Shown piece by piece: positions 11,674 to 23,945 of a stretch of DNA of 64,000 bases. The position numbers and the translations under genes were made by a program. Positions within the stretch are counted from its first letter, which is position 1. Each line of letters starts with the position of its first letter. The notes below the pieces were generated by a model that made no database searches, was not told where the DNA came from, and worked only from the letters and a program-made list of their open reading frames with translations. The stretch is from Chelydra serpentina (lineage: Eukaryota > Chordata > Testudines > Chelydridae). The stretch lies in contig JBAIAC010000008.1 of the NCBI GenBank assembly GCA_037349315.1, forward strand, positions 121,642,001 through 121,706,000. The letters are read 5' to 3'.

Positions 11674-12919
11674 GAAACAAAAAGAAGATATCTGGCACTA
11701 CCGCCTCCTGAAAGTGACAGGGCTGATTCAACAGTTTAGGTTTTAAAAATCAGAGCATGGCTCAGGGAACACATTTTCAATCCCTAATCAAGTTCAAATT
11801 TTCTTATTGCCCTCGAGGGCCACAAATAGCCTTGAGGCCACAGGTTGGATACCACTGCTGTTTTCATAAAGATCTAGTTTATGCCACTTATATTCAGACA
11901 AACCTGCTCCATCGTGACTCTTATTGACATACTTGTGCTAGTGGAGTAAAGGGGGAGTGAAAAGGAAGGAAAGGGCTTATAGCACACTGTGTTTAAGGGT
12001 CCACAGAAATACAGGCATTACTGTTCATTTCAAGCCTCAACCAGACTAACCAGAAGCCATTCTTATTAAAAAGACATGAGCAAACTCCCATTTCCCTTGT
12101 GCTCCAAATGGATATCAGTGTACATTATAAAACCACCATGCATGTGTCACAAATCAACAAGATCTTGGCAGTTCATGCGAGAAAGCCTCTAAATTGTTCC
12201 GTTTTCCACGATCTTTCAAACAGATACAAGGGTTGTCTAAAAGCAGCAACACTGACTAGCAGAGGGGAACTCTTGTAGTGCATCCCACCAATCTATTATT
12301 GCTACAACCATAAAGTATAAATTCAATTTTTCCCCTCCCCAGAGGGCAGGATGAAGATTTACATCAACTCAGCTCAAAGCCTCGCTGCCTTCTGGAGCAG
12401 AGATAAAAAATAATTCTCCTAAATATCACAGAAACTGATGTAATTTCTGCGATTAATATATCCCAAGATGTATAGTAAATTGTTAATTTGTCTTCCGGTC
12501 TGTTGACACCACACTAGGTTTTAAAGGCATTGTTCCAAAGTCTGCTCCCTGCTACACCCATGCAAATCCACTGAAGTCAATGGGGATCACACAAGTGCAC
12601 CTGTCTGGGCAAGATTTGGCCTAATGTTCATGAACTAATAATTAAAATGAGTGGAGTTTTACTGTCATCTTGACTAATACAACACAACCCAAAAAATACA
12701 GAATCTCCCACTTGTGCAAAAGCACAGATAACTTCTCATTCAAGCAGCAACTCATAGTCTGAATTAAAATGCACAGGAATCCTCTCATCCCCCACACCCC
12801 TAATCTATCCTTCTCTTCCATTATCAACCTTTTTCTTTCTAAGTCCACCCCCTACCCCCATGATACAAAATCTCCATGGCCCACCTGTACCACAACTGTT
12901 TTTCTGCATATAAAAGCCA
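11674..12919. other. Non-coding DNA with a hAT end remnant
   Basis: A short piece ending 'ggttggataccactg' near 11857 looks like the 3' end of a decayed hAT element. A copy of the dispersed motif 'actgaagtcaatgggga' lies near 12568-12590. No gene was seen. Confidence 0.55.
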
Positions 12920-13178
12920 GAGACAGCATTAGGGGTAGCAAACAGGGCAATTGCCCAGGGCCCCACATCACAGGGGGCCTCGTGAAGCTAAGTTGCTGAT
13001 GCTTCGGCTTCAGCCCCAGATGGCAGGGCTCCGTGCCCCAGGCTTCAATCCCATGTGATGAGGCTTCGGCTTTCTGCCCTGGGCCCCCGCAAGTCTAATG
13101 CCTGCCCTGCTTGGCGGACCCCCTGAAACCTGTTTGCAGCCTCCCAGGGGGCCCCGGACCCCTGGTAGAGAACCACTG
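12920..13178. mobile_element. GC-rich decayed hAT-like fragment
   Basis: Ends with GGTAGAGAACCACTG, the 3' terminus typical of hAT-like elements with CAGTGG ends. The interior repeats 'gcttcggctt' and 'gggccccgg' type GC-rich blocks. The 5' end is not clear and no target duplication was found. Confidence 0.5.
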
Positions 13179-13515
13179 CTTTAGCGCATATGAGCTTCTT
13201 ACCCTCTAATCTTTACTCTGATCCAGCTGTTGTGAAATGAGAAAAAGAAGAAAAAAATCAGGCTTGAATAAAGTTTCCATATTCGCTCTGTGGAGTAGAA
13301 AGCTAAGCCATGTGTGTTAACAGAGATGCATCAGACTGAAAACAATAATCTTGGCATCTAGTCAGCATGACAGTCACTGCTGTACATTACATAAAGCTTA
13401 ATCTACTATACTAACATTGCAGGGCATGATTATGTCAAAATCTTTTTTCTAGGCAAGGAAAGAGCAGTGAAGCATGGTTAGCTGTGCCCACACATGCCAT
13501 CACATATAATTAGAG

Positions 13516-13645
13516 CAGTGGCTTTCAACTTTTCATTTGTGGACCCTTAAAAAATTTCAGACGCAGGTGCAGATCCCTGTGGAAATCTTAGACAGTGTGT
13601 GGACCAACCCAGGAGTCCACAGACCAACACTTTGGATGGAGCAGC
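13516..13645. mobile_element. hAT-like fragment related to the one at 32460
   Basis: Begins CAGTGGCTTTCAAC after 'tagag', exactly as the element at 32460 does, and shares its interior ('ggtgcaga' and 'gaaatcttag'-type blocks). The matching 3' inverted end is not recognisable, so it appears truncated or badly decayed. Confidence 0.55.
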
Positions 13646-13859
13646 AACATTCAATTCGCAGAAGCTCAGAGTTTAGTTAAATCCATACATTGTCATGTGC
13701 TGATGGCATCGATCCAGTTCTTTTGTGAAAACTGAAGTGGGCATCAGAACTGTCCCCTCACCCCCGCTTTGCAATCTCAGAAGAGAGGCCAAGGTTTAAG
13801 GGCTTCATACTAAACCCACTGACATTGATGGGAGTCTTCCACTGAAGACTCAGGGGGAG

Positions 13860-14040
13860 GGGGAGGAATAGCTCAGTGGTTTGAGCATTGGCCTGCTAAA
13901 CCCAGGGTTGTGAGTTCAATCCTTGAGGGGGCCATTTAGGGATCTGGGGCAAAAATTGGGGATTGGTCCTGCTTTGAGCAGGGGGTTGGACTAGATGACT
14001 TCCTAAGGTCCCTTCCAACCCTGATATTCTATGATTCTAA
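13860..14040 (+). mobile_element. tRNA-derived SINE with CR1-type 3' tail (tortoise Pol III/SINE type)
   Basis: The head has an RNA polymerase III A box, TAGCTCAGTGG (13869-13879), and a B box, GGTTGTGAGTTCAATCC (13906-13922), as in a tRNA gene. The body follows ('ggatctggggcaaaaattgg'), then a 3' part ('ggttggactagatgac', 'cttccaaccctgatattcta') that matches the CR1 LINE 3' end and stops at 'tatgattcta'. This arrangement is the known turtle SINE mobilised by CR1. It is the strongest pointer to a turtle source. Confidence 0.9.
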
Positions 14041-14571
14041 GTTAGTGGGCTTTGGATCAGGTTGTGAATGAACATGAAAACTAAACTCAACCCTAGAGAT
14101 CGTCCTTCAAGGTCAGGATTCAGACACTTAATTACAGTGAAGCTTGCTGTAGATGTTCTGTGGATAAACAAAAGATTTCAGTCTCCATAAAAGTTGCCCC
14201 CATTTTCCTACAGACAGTGCAGCTGCTCTAGTGCTAGCAACAGTGGAAGCAGGGATGTAATCAAGGTGAAGTATTTTGTACTGTGGTTGTGAAAACCTGC
14301 TAAATTATCATGAGCCAACAGTAAAAATGCCCGAGCCTTGTCTGCAGCAGGGCTTACACCACTGTTAGCTCAGGTGCAGTTGTACTTTTGCTGGAAAACA
14401 GGTACAAGGTTTTCTACTGCAGGTGCACCCAGAAACTGCTAATCTGGCACCTCTAAAAGGCTCTAAAAGGGTCTAAAAGGCAATAAAATTCACTTTCAAT
14501 TTATATTTCAATACACCAGCACAAAAACTTATATCATGGTTCTAAGAACAAACAGAATAATTAATCATCAA
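14041..14571. other. Non-coding DNA, no gene recognised
   Basis: Contains 'gggctttggatcagg' at 14046-14060, one of the scattered copies of an old dispersed motif. Nothing else identified. Confidence 0.5.
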
Positions 14572-16102
14572 CAGGGTGACCAGATGTCCCATTTTTAAAG
14601 GGACAGTCCCATATTTAAGCCCTCCTGCAGGTGTCCCGACTTTTTTTCTGAAAAACGGCAAAAACAAATCCCTGCTCGCCAGCCACCCGCCCGCCAGCAG
14701 TGAGTGGGGGTGGGGGGTCCAGTGGCAAACAATGGTGGTGGGTGTGCAAGGCTGGTGGTGGGGCGAAGATGCAGTGCACGGGGCCGGCCACTCCCCCTGC
14801 TGCGTGCCGGGTCTCAGCCAGCAGGGCCCCATCCCCCATCCCATTTTTGTCTGGCACTGGCTGCGAGTTGCAGTGGTTGGCGAGTGCAGACAGGTGCCAG
14901 GCGGGTAGGTGTCACCCTTGCTTCCCACCCATCGGCCCTTTATGTCCTTCCTCTCTCACTGCCCTCTCCCTGCTTTGCCCCGCCCCTCAGTATCCCCCCG
15001 GTGGGGTGCGTACCACTCCCAGCGCTGTGTGGAGAACCAGCCCCTGGTCAGAGCACTGAGATCACCAGCAGCCTGGCTGTCAAGCGCCTTCCTTCCCCCA
15101 CTGCCTCTGGCTGGGACAGCATGCGCCCCGGGAAAGCCCAAGACCCTCCAGCCAAGGGCACTGGCCAGGAAGAGCCAAGCCCTGCGTGTGCCAAGCCCCG
15201 CACAGCACTGGCATAAGGAAGCCTCTCTGCCCCCCAGCTAAGCTCTGGAGTGGCAGAGGAAGGGGGAGCAATTTCCAGCCTGTTCACACCCCGAACCTGC
15301 AGGCCCCTCAGCAACCTCCCGGACAGAGGCTTAGCATCCTATTCACACACACCCCAGCCCTGAGTCCTGCCCCCAGGGAGCACAGGGCTGCTCTGTCCTC
15401 TAGGCACCCTCCCATGCTGAGCCACCTCTCTGGCCGGTTCGCTGAAGCCCCTGGAGTCAGATTCCCCGGGCCCTGGTGCACAATGCATCCTTAGTGCTTA
15501 ATCCCTTCCTGCCCGCACTGTAGCCGGAGGACAGGATGCAGCTGGGTTATGTCAGTGGCCAGCAGCAACCTTGAGGTGTTAGCTGCCTTTCAACACTGTG
15601 CGGGCAGGAAGGGACAAGCTGCTTCCAGAGCGGTGGGAGGGGCTGGAAGCAGCTCCAGTCCCTTCCCTCCCACACAGTGCCGAAAGGCTGCTGCCGGCCA
15701 CATTCTGGTGTGAACCCTAGCAGGAATCTGGAGAAGGGGGAGCATGTGACCCTGCATGACCCCATCACCACCTCGTGTCGCCTCGGTGCCAGGTACCAGG
15801 AGAGGTGGGTCCGGAGTGACGGGCAGGGATGGTCGGGTCAGTCAGTCATCCCTTCCTCTCCCTCCCGTGTGAGGTGTACAGGAGTGTGTGTGTGTGTCAC
15901 CACTCCCCAGTGAACCATAAAGCCTTAAAGATAAGAAGGTAATTAAAAAGAATCCAACTACGGAGTATTTCTTTTTAACAGAGCCTCAGTCAACTTGATG
16001 TTAATTTGAACATTTGTACGATTGATTGCTATTGAACTCGCTTGAATACGAGTAATTTTACCAGGTGTCCCGTATTCAGCATAGGGAAACATGGTCACCC
16101 TA
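14572..16102. mobile_element. Large GC-rich hAT-like non-autonomous element
   Basis: The left end CAGGGTGACCAGATGTCCC and the right end GGGAAACATGGTCACCCTA are inverted copies. Flanks are similar but imperfect ('atcatcaa' left, 'atctatcaa' right). The interior is CT/GC-rich and gives long open frames on both strands (for example 14704-15216 and 14542-14928), but these are low-complexity Pro/Ser/Gly/Ala translations without domains. A piece with the same AGGGTGACCAGAT terminus also sits inside the element at 33578. Confidence 0.75.
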
Positions 16103-17423
16103 TCTATCAAGCAAGAAAGTTATATATAATGCCTAATACCATAATTAGGGGGAGGAAATGCTTTAAAGAGAAAGGTTTTTTTAAGTAGTGCAACTGTGGA
16201 AATATGAAACTAAAATGCAAATACAAGTTTACTTTGATCAGATAGTTTAATCAACTGATCTTTAAAGGATACACACTGCACACACTATAAAGACCAAGAA
16301 AATCCCAATATTATTTTTACAGATTGGAAAAGCATGAAGGCCAAACACAATACCAATAACTCAAATAAACTCATGATGTTTACATAAAATTTTGATGAGT
16401 ATAATATATTCATCACACTCCCACAATTATTCCCTGAAAATAATACTATAAATATTATTTTGACAATGTAATTATAGTTTTTGCTTTAACAGTGGTAACA
16501 AAGTACTGGCACCAATCCCCTGTCCAAAAAGTCTAGATAGACAAAGCAAAAATCACACGTGAAAGTGGGCAATCCTTAGGATTAAAGCTGTCCCTTTATT
16601 ATACGACTAAAAAGTCTGTTCAAAAAAACATCTGGTTTACTTAGGTTATAAGTAACTTAACTGTGCTACCAATCGGCAAAAGGAAACCCCAAATACAAAA
16701 ATAAAAGGGAAAGAAGTTTAAAATATTCTCTTTCCGTTTGTGGAAATCATCAAACTGCCCTTTTGGAATTATTCATTGGGAATCTAATCCCCTGAGCTGT
16801 GGGTCAGTCAGTAACGTCTCTCCCTGACTTCCTCACCCCTGAATACAAAACTAATATAGACACACACTTAAAGCTGATTCACTCAGTTGCTAACAATTCA
16901 TGATATTGAATCATGATATTGACACTGCAAGACAAGTAGAATGATAAACATTTTATAAACACACCCATCATCTCTATCTCTCTCCAGGCAATGGAAATCA
17001 GGATCTAACTTTTATGACTCAAGCAATAAATTTGCAATTTAACAGCTTAAAGGATTTGCTCACAAACAAACCAACATAACAAAACAGAAACACACAGTGC
17101 TTCTCTTCTTCACGACCCTTCATAGAGATTAATAATAATATATAGGAGGAATTTCTGTGGGAAGGGACAAACTATCAACATGAGGAGGGCAATTTTGCTT
17201 AAATTCTCAAATAAATAAAATTCAGTAGTCATTGAATTTGAGAGGCTCTAGGAAGTATAATTTACAATTGCATTCTCCTTTACTATACTTGCCCTACAAT
17301 TAAATACTTAAAACCAAATATTCATGTGTGGAGATACGTGCTCTTTACATGGAGAGTGCAAAACCCGGATCTCAATTTAAGGCAATAAAAACTAACAATG
17401 ATTTCTTAAACACATTGGGCTAG
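16103..17423. other. AT-rich non-coding DNA
   Basis: Mostly AT-rich with no gene. The minus strand near 16310-16370 reads weakly like an ataxin-10 exon 3 peptide but is rejected because of upstream stops. Short duplicated 'tcatgatattga' near 16900-16925. Confidence 0.55.
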
Positions 17424-17431
17424 TGCTAGAT

Positions 17432-17899
17432 CAGGGGTGGCCAACCTGTGGCTCCGGAGCCACATGCGGCTTTTCAGAGGTTAATATGCGGCTCCTTGCA
17501 TAGGCACCAACTCCGGGGTTGGAGCTACAGGCGTCAACTTTCCAATGTGCTACAGGATGCTCACTGCTCAACCCCTGGCTCTGCCCCAGGCCCCAACCCC
17601 ACTCCACTCCTTCCCCCAAGGCCTCCGCCCCTTCCCCTGAGTCTGCTGCGCCCTTGATCCTCTCTACTCCTCCCACCCTACCCTCCCCCCCAGCCTCCTG
17701 CACACCACAAAAAGCTGATCGCAGCGGGCGGGAGGCACAGGGATGGAGGGTTAGATGCTGATCAGCAGTGCTGCTGGCGGGTGGGAGACACTGTGGGTAG
17801 GGAGAGCTGACGAGAGGCTGCTGATGTGTTACTGTGGCTCTTTGGCAATGCACATTGGTAAATTCTGGCTCCTTCCCAGGCTCAGGTTGGCCAACCCTG
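17432..17899. mobile_element. hAT (Buster-like) non-autonomous element, copy 1
   Basis: Termini CAGGGGTGGCCAACCTG and CAGGTTGGCCAACCCTG are inverted repeats. The exact 8-bp duplication TGCTAGAT flanks it (17424-17431 and 17900-17907); its central TA matches the nnnTAnnn preference of Buster-type hATs. Same family as the element at 34728. Interior C-rich; open frames inside are chance. Confidence 0.92.
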
Positions 17900-18084
17900 T
17901 GCTAGATCCTCACTAGCCTACTCTGTTCTCTCTAGTAAATTTTTGACAGTTTTTAACAATACTTTAAAATATATATTTCCCCACACACATAGCTGGAATT
18001 AATCTCTCTCTTTAGAAATAGGAATCTGGGGGAATGAAAGAAGATATCAGTAAACCAGAAGAGAGAGTGAGTTATTACTGAGAG

Positions 18085-18289
18085 AAGCGACAAAGGGTCC
18101 TGTGGCACCTTATAGACTAACAGAGGTATTGGAGCATAAGCTTTCGTGGGTGAATACCCACTTCATCGGATCCGAAGAAGTGGGTATTCACCCACGAAAG
18201 CTTATGCTCCAATACCTCTGTTAGTCTATAAGGTGCCACATGACCCTTTGTCGCTTCTACAGATCCAGACTAACACGGCTACCCCTCTG
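18085..18289 (+). mobile_element. Fold-back retroposon, copy 1
   Basis: The first arm (from 'gcgacaaaggg', with 'aggtgccac' and 'tagtctataagg' type sequence inverted) is an almost perfect reverse complement of the second arm. The arms meet near 18172 ('cggatccg'). The second arm runs on into 'cagactaacacggctacccctctg', the usual 3' end of this dispersed repeat. The exact 11-bp direct repeat ATTACTGAGAG (18074-18084 and 18290-18300) flanks it, as after target-primed reverse transcription. The sense strand is plus. Related copies lie at 40907, 47037 and 58437. Confidence 0.85.
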
Positions 18290-18300
18290 ATTACTGAGAG

Positions 18301-19224
18301 AGTTATTACTATAATAAATCAATGAAATCAGAATACAAAATTTTCTAAAGAGCAGAAAAAGAACTTGGATGATATTGAACAGAAACACAGAATATGACTA
18401 AACGACGAGCTTCTTCAATTTTTACTTCATGTGTTGAAGACTACCTCAACTCAGATTTACATAGCCCATTCTAAATTCTTCTTCCCAGCCAACTAAAACA
18501 CATTGAACAACCAACCATTCCAAACAGTTAGCAAGGGGGAAAAGAACAAGATTTTTTTTTTTTAAATAGGCACCTGAAGTTAAGGCCCTAAATCCATATT
18601 TAGGCACTTTAGTAAGTAGCCTGATTTTCAGAATTGCGGCGCACCCAGCAGCTCCTATTGGGTGACTGCAATCTTTCATGAATTCCGCAAAATTTTAGGC
18701 CATAAAATTGTTTGCAGTGATGGAAACATCGAGTGGATCTGTTCACAAACAACTCCATGTCTGTTACTTTCAAGAGTCAAAAAGAAAGCTGACAAATCCC
18801 ATAGAGTACTAATAGTTTCAGTAAGGGCTTGCCAGTTCCTCAGTATTCATCAGATCCTCAAATTCATTTATCCGTTTTTTCCAGATCTCATCAGAGACAG
18901 ATCCTCAATCCAGATTTCAGATTCTGGAAACTTGCAATACAATTGGCCTTGGCGAACTTTCATGTCCCTTGCCCAAACAGTCTGCTGAATTTTGCTGGAA
19001 AACCATAAAACCTGTTATGGGGGAGGAAGTATATGCTACAAAGAGAAAAAAGATTTTCTACTTGGGCTTCTAACAAGGATCTTTACTACGTCTGGTACAT
19101 TCATTCACTAATGTACTGAACCATTTCAGAGCTGTTAAAGAGATTGGGTCTGCCTCAAGTTCAATTAAGCTCTCTGTCACTGGCAAATTTTTAAATCAAG
19201 ATAGGGCCTATCTTTTAGAAAAAC
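18301..19224. other. Non-coding DNA with a MITE remnant
   Basis: About 18567-18665 contains 'aggcacctgaagttaaggccctaaat' type sequence related to the palindromic element at 22058. The frame 18662-18988 shows no recognisable domain. No gene. Confidence 0.5.
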
Positions 19225-19320
19225 TAAGAACTATTTTGAGGAAGTTCTATGGCCTATGTTATTTAGGAGGTCAGACAAGATGATCACAATGGTTCCTTCT
19301 GGCCTTGGAATCTATGAAAG
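19225..19320 (+). mobile_element. CR1-type LINE/SINE 3' tail fragment
   Basis: Contains 'ttaggaggtcagacaagatgat' followed by 'ggttccttctggccttgg' and 'aatctatgaaag', the standard CR1 3'-end layout. Only the tail is left. Confidence 0.75.
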
Positions 19321-20193
19321 TTCATCTGGCAGCTAGCTCAGCCTGTTGTCCTATTCAGTTATCTCAGTTTTTGCACACACAATAGTAAAGAGGTTGTTGG
19401 GATGGTTTTTTGTTGTTGTTGTCTGTTAAAAGTCTACTATGAATTTTCTCACTTAACCTGCCCTGTGTTGGACTTAAATCTTATGCTTCCATGGAGTCAA
19501 CTTTTGAACCTCTTGGAGCATGCCTCATTATATCTTTCATAGAAGACAGCAATGAATGTGACAAATCACATCAGCCTGAAGAGTCAATGAGATGCACACC
19601 CTGATAACAGACCCATCCTTATATGGCATTTCATAAATATCAGGAAGCACTGCACCCACATCCTACATTCCTACCCCAAAGTAGCTTTGGCCTTTCATCT
19701 AAATCAGTCTGACTGTCTCCTTAGTTTTCTCCTAGATCTCAGACATCACCAGACAAAGCCAATCTACTCTATAGAGATGTTAAAGGGCCTTTCACTAGGA
19801 TGCTCATCCCCCCTACAGGCAACTGCCTGGATTCAGAAGGACATGATAAATATAGTACTGGGGGAGATGGGGAGGTGGGAACCACCAAGAGTCACTTTCT
19901 ATACTAGAACTCCAGTGATTAAAGCTTTAGTTAACTACATGCAAAATCCCTGCCACGGTTTCATTTTCTCTACTCAATTTAATTTGCAGTTCTCTCTCTC
20001 AATGGGAGCTGCCATCTTAACATTTGCTACTGTAAAAATACTTCAACTGTGACACCTATCAGCCTTAAATCCAACCAGCTGAAGTGCTATGGATCATTAA
20101 AGCAACAAACTAAGCAAAACAAAAACACTGTAGCACAACTGTGCATCAATACCAGGTGCTCATCTAGTTTTTAAATTCCCTGAGTTTGTCGTC
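19321..20193. other. Non-coding DNA
   Basis: Frame 19687-20052 (121 codons) has no recognisable domain and no splice or promoter context. Nothing else identified. Confidence 0.5.
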
Positions 20194-20196
20194 TTA

Positions 20197-20475
20197 GGGT
20201 ACGTCTATACTCACGCGTCCTGTCGGAGGCGTGGGATCGATCTTCTGGGTTCTTGTCTAGACGCGATAAATCGAACCAGGAAGTGCTCCGCCGTCGACGC
20301 TGGTAATCCAGCTCGACGAACGGAGTAGGCGGAGTCGACGGGGGAGCCTGCGCGCCGCGTGTGGACCCTGGGTAAGTGCTTTTTCATTCGAACTTCATTC
20401 GACTTCAGCTACGTTATTCACGTAGCTGAAGTTGCGTATCTTAGTTCGAATTATGGGGTTAGTGTAGACCAGCCC
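20197..20475 (-). mobile_element. MITE with two internal hairpins, copy 3
   Basis: Begins GGGTACGTCTATAC and ends GTGTAGACCAGCCC, flanked by TTA on both sides (20194-20196 and 20476-20478). The CTTCAGCTACGT...ACGTAGCTGAAG hairpin is at about 20404-20433. The GATTTATCGCGTCT stem has lost much of one arm. Reversed relative to the copy at 11374. Confidence 0.85.
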
Positions 20476-20478
20476 TTA

Positions 20479-21735
20479 GTGTTTAGTCTCCTCAGAGCAG
20501 GCACCCTGCCTTACTCCAAGTTTTGCACAGTGCACAGCAGACTGTTAGGAGTCAGTTACGCACTTCAGTAAATGTAGGAGAGGAACCGGGGTACAGAAGT
20601 CTAACTACAACTAATAGCATGAACTTAAAGGGAAGAGTTTGAAACATTTACTTAGGAATCTGTGGAAAGGTCTCTGAAGGAAAGTCAGGAAAGTCACTTC
20701 AATAGCTATACATTTTTAAAAACTAGACTGGACAAGATGCTAAGAAATTCTTAGGGGGATAGATAGGTAATGAGTGGGGTTGAGTAGCCCAATAGGTCTT
20801 TACCATCTCCAATAGCTGTGTGTATGAATTAGCCTAATATTTTTATTTTAAGAACTGTTGCCAACAAGATTCCGTGGGTCTCTGGAGACTGAGTTTTCTG
20901 ACAAACAGACTTGAGATCACCCAAGCTTTTCTAGAATATCCGGGCTATCTTCATAATCTGTGTGATGGTGTACATCTAAAAGAACTAAGAGCATGACTAG
21001 ACAGATGCAACCAATGGAGAAAATAGTATCTAGCTGCTTGGTGTGAGGGGAAGATTAAAATACTGAAGAATATTGATTGCTATGCTGTTTCTACTCAAGA
21101 AAAGGAACTGGAAACACTGCTCCTTAAAGGTCCAGGATATTTGGCAACTCACAGGGTTAACTGGTGATACATCAGAAAGAGACAATGCTTTCATCTAAAT
21201 TATGCCTGTAGAATCTCACCATGGCCCCTACGTAAATAGTGCCACACACTTTAAAAAAGGGAAAATGTTAATATTCACATAGCTAAGAAGATGCAAAGCA
21301 AGTCTGGATTTAATCTAACCAGGGTTTAACAACACACAGCACTTAACACAGCATTTCCTCTTTTTGCTGCTTTATTCATTAGTACATCATTAAAACAAAC
21401 TTTTTCCTCCCTACCCCCAAACCAACCACATTGGTACAGTATTTGCCAAGGATACTATATATATATTACTTCAGTGTTTTTTATCCATTACAAATTATAG
21501 TACATTCTGAACTTTCCGACTAATATTGCCATACCACACTGAACGACTTAAAATAGATACCACTGGATGAAATTGGAGTGAAAGCATACATCTTAAGGCT
21601 GATTATTTAAAACAGACTTTCAGTTCCTAAAATTCATTTAAGCTACATGATACAGTATGAGGCGTGTTTTCACAGTGGAATCAACTCAAGAGAGAAGCAT
21701 TAATTATATTGAATTCTTCATCCTGCAAGGTCTGA
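20479..21735. other. Non-coding DNA
   Basis: No gene, RNA or element boundary recognised. AT-rich with stops in all frames. Confidence 0.5.
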
Positions 21736-21994
21736 GGGCATGTCTACACAAACACTTCGTTTGCAGCAAGATGCGGTGTAAATCTACAGTGCTCTAGCCT
21801 ACCGCACAGTCGTAATCCTGGTGGACCCTACCCGCACACTAAACGTTCACTAGTGTGCTTTAATGTACTCCCATTCTAAAGTAGGTTATATCAAAGTGCA
21901 CTAGGGAACTTTTAGTGCTAGTCAGGAGGCTCCACACAGACAGTAGATTCATATCCCAGCTTGCCACAAACTAAGTGTTTGCGTAGACAAGCCC
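21736..21994. mobile_element. Diverged MITE of a related terminal type
   Basis: Starts GGGCATGTCTACACAAAC and ends GTTTGCGTAGACAAGCCC, with TGA/TTA at the flanks. The interior differs from the two-hairpin family: it has 'ctagtgtgctttaatgta' and 'ctagggaacttttagtgcta' blocks. The termini resemble the GGGC.TGTCTACAC ends of the other MITEs here. Confidence 0.65.
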
Positions 21995-22057
21995 TTAGAT
22001 TCCGTACTTACATTTTATCAAGATTCTGAAGGAGATGCTGCTAAAAATAACATCTAA

Positions 22058-22240
22058 GGCCAGATTTTCAAAAGGCGCTTAGGCACCTTAAAGATGCAGA
22101 GAGGCACCTGAGTAGGATTTTCAATTGCAAAAATTTATTTTTATGGATTTAGGTGCCTAATCTGCTAACCTTTGAAAATCCCACTAGGCACCTATCTGCA
22201 TCTTTAGGCCCTTAAATACCTCTGTAAATCTGGCCCCAGG
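22058..22240. mobile_element. Palindromic MITE
   Basis: The ends GGCCAGATTTTCAAAAGG and 'aaatctggcccc' are inverted. The interior is built from inverted blocks 'taggcacct' and 'aggtgccta' around an AT-rich centre, so most of the element can fold back. No target duplication was resolved. A remnant lies at about 18567-18665. Confidence 0.65.
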
Positions 22241-23945
22241 ACATCATTGCAGTTATGAAATATGACAAGACAGCTCATGGGGAGACACATATCTTTGACA
22301 ATTAGTAAACGTGGTAATAAAAATGATGGAGAAAACCTAAATAGTAGTATGGAAAATTGATTTAGGTTTATGTTTAATCCAAGTAAAATTTTTACCCAGT
22401 CTAACAGCCCTTCTCTTCACAAGCATTAAGTAGAAGCGTGCACCATCAATGCTGGCTTTTGTAAACACATTCCACTTGTGTGTTATTCCTCAATTTTCAC
22501 TTAGCCAGACGCCTGGAAAACTCCATTGTTCTAAAAGTTAGAGACACTTTCTCTCATCTCTCATTCATTTTCATGGGCAAATCCTTTCATGGGCTAATTC
22601 AAGTACAGTACTTAACCTCTGATCACCACATTTTTACACACACTCAGACAGACACACACACCCACACACACACACACAAAAGAAAGCACAGTTTTCGGAT
22701 TAATCAATGTTATATAGTATTTAGCAGTGTCTCTCTCAGGGCTAGTATTCCAATTGTATTTAAAATTCAAATTCCTCATTCTGCAAACCCATATGCTGAT
22801 ATGTGTATTAAGGTTAATAAACAACAAAGTAGTTTATTCCTCTGAATTTCAAGGGCTTATAAACGGTTTCACAAATTTAAGTATTTCAGTCTAATTTTTC
22901 CAGCAAGTCAGTTTTCTGGATTTTTTGGATGATGACGTCTCACTGCTGTTTCTCGTGATCCGAACAGCAGCAGGATAGCGCATGAACATCAAAGCACATA
23001 CCTGGAAGTAACAAGCATCATGCCACACTAGAGTGAGAGCCCTCCCAGTGTTCACAATGCTTTATGCAATGAGTGCAGTAACACTCTCAGCCGCTGCAGA
23101 AGATAGCAAAAAGAGACTCCCTCCTTTCCTGACCTTATTAAGGGGTAGGGAAGGATGGTCCTCTCTGCTTCTCTACGCACACTGTTCTCCCTGTTCCTCT
23201 GAACGGGTTAAAGGTAGCACGTGCTTTTGTAGGGGTCAACCCTTTGGTCCTATCCCCCTCTACTACCTTGGATAGGGTCTATGGGCCTCTGTCCTTCCCT
23301 ATCAGGTTTCGGCTCCCACTGTTTCATGTCCCACTCCTCCTTCCCCCAGTTCTACTCTACGATCCATGGTCTGTGAAGTGGTCAGGTGTGGAATGGAGTG
23401 TTCCCTCTGGTCCCAATCCTCTCTTCCCGGCTCCATGAAATGGTTGGAGGTTCATCTCCCACCTCCTCCCAACTCCTCCCTTCCACATTCTGAGATGGGT
23501 TCGCCCCTCCCTGCCTCCTCCTCTACTCCACACAAGAATGGGGGCTTTGGTACTGCTCTCTCCACACAGAATCCCTGCGAGTCTCACTAATCTTTCCCTA
23601 GCCCAGCAAGGGATAGAACAGTGGTGGAAGTGGGCAAGGAATCACCAACAGGGAACTGAAATAATTTGTCTTGACCTTACCTCATAGCAGTCTTGTGGGA
23701 AAGGTCTCCTGGGGCCCACTGCTCCTTTCCAGCCCCATGCAGGTGTTTGAAGAGAAGCCACTGGTGGCACTAATTCCACTCCCTCCACAAGAGGAGAGAG
23801 GAACAGCAAACACAGGAGGCAAGAAAGCTACCCATCCCTCCAAAGGGAAGAAGGAGAAGCAGCAGCAGGCTGGGAACCAAATGTTTTCTCTCCCAGCCTG
23901 CCTCGCCACCACGAATGGCAGAGCTGGTGGCCCTACTCATATATA
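22241..23945. other. Non-coding DNA with a CA microsatellite
   Basis: Contains the microsatellite at 22633-22681. From about 23240 to 23940 it is CT-rich on the plus strand, with low-complexity open frames on both strands (for example 23671-23979). These have no domain support and are not called as genes. Confidence 0.5.
22633..22681. repeat. CA-rich microsatellite
   Basis: Imperfect (CA)n run interrupted by 'gacaga' and 'ccc' units. It drives the His/Thr-rich stretch of the overlapping frame at 22480-22845, which is not a gene. Confidence 0.9.

Noticed and set aside
13869..13922. Functional tRNA gene suggested by A and B boxes
   Set aside because: The sequence after the B box runs into a SINE body with a CR1 tail and does not form a tRNA acceptor stem.
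14542..15494. Many long open frames on both strands
   Set aside because: All lie inside one GC-rich hAT-like element; Pro/Ser/Gly/Ala low complexity, no start or splice context.
16310..16380. Minus-strand peptide resembling IV..HAFP of ataxin-10 exon 3
   Set aside because: A stop lies just upstream in frame, no splice sites fit, and similarity is limited to a few residues.
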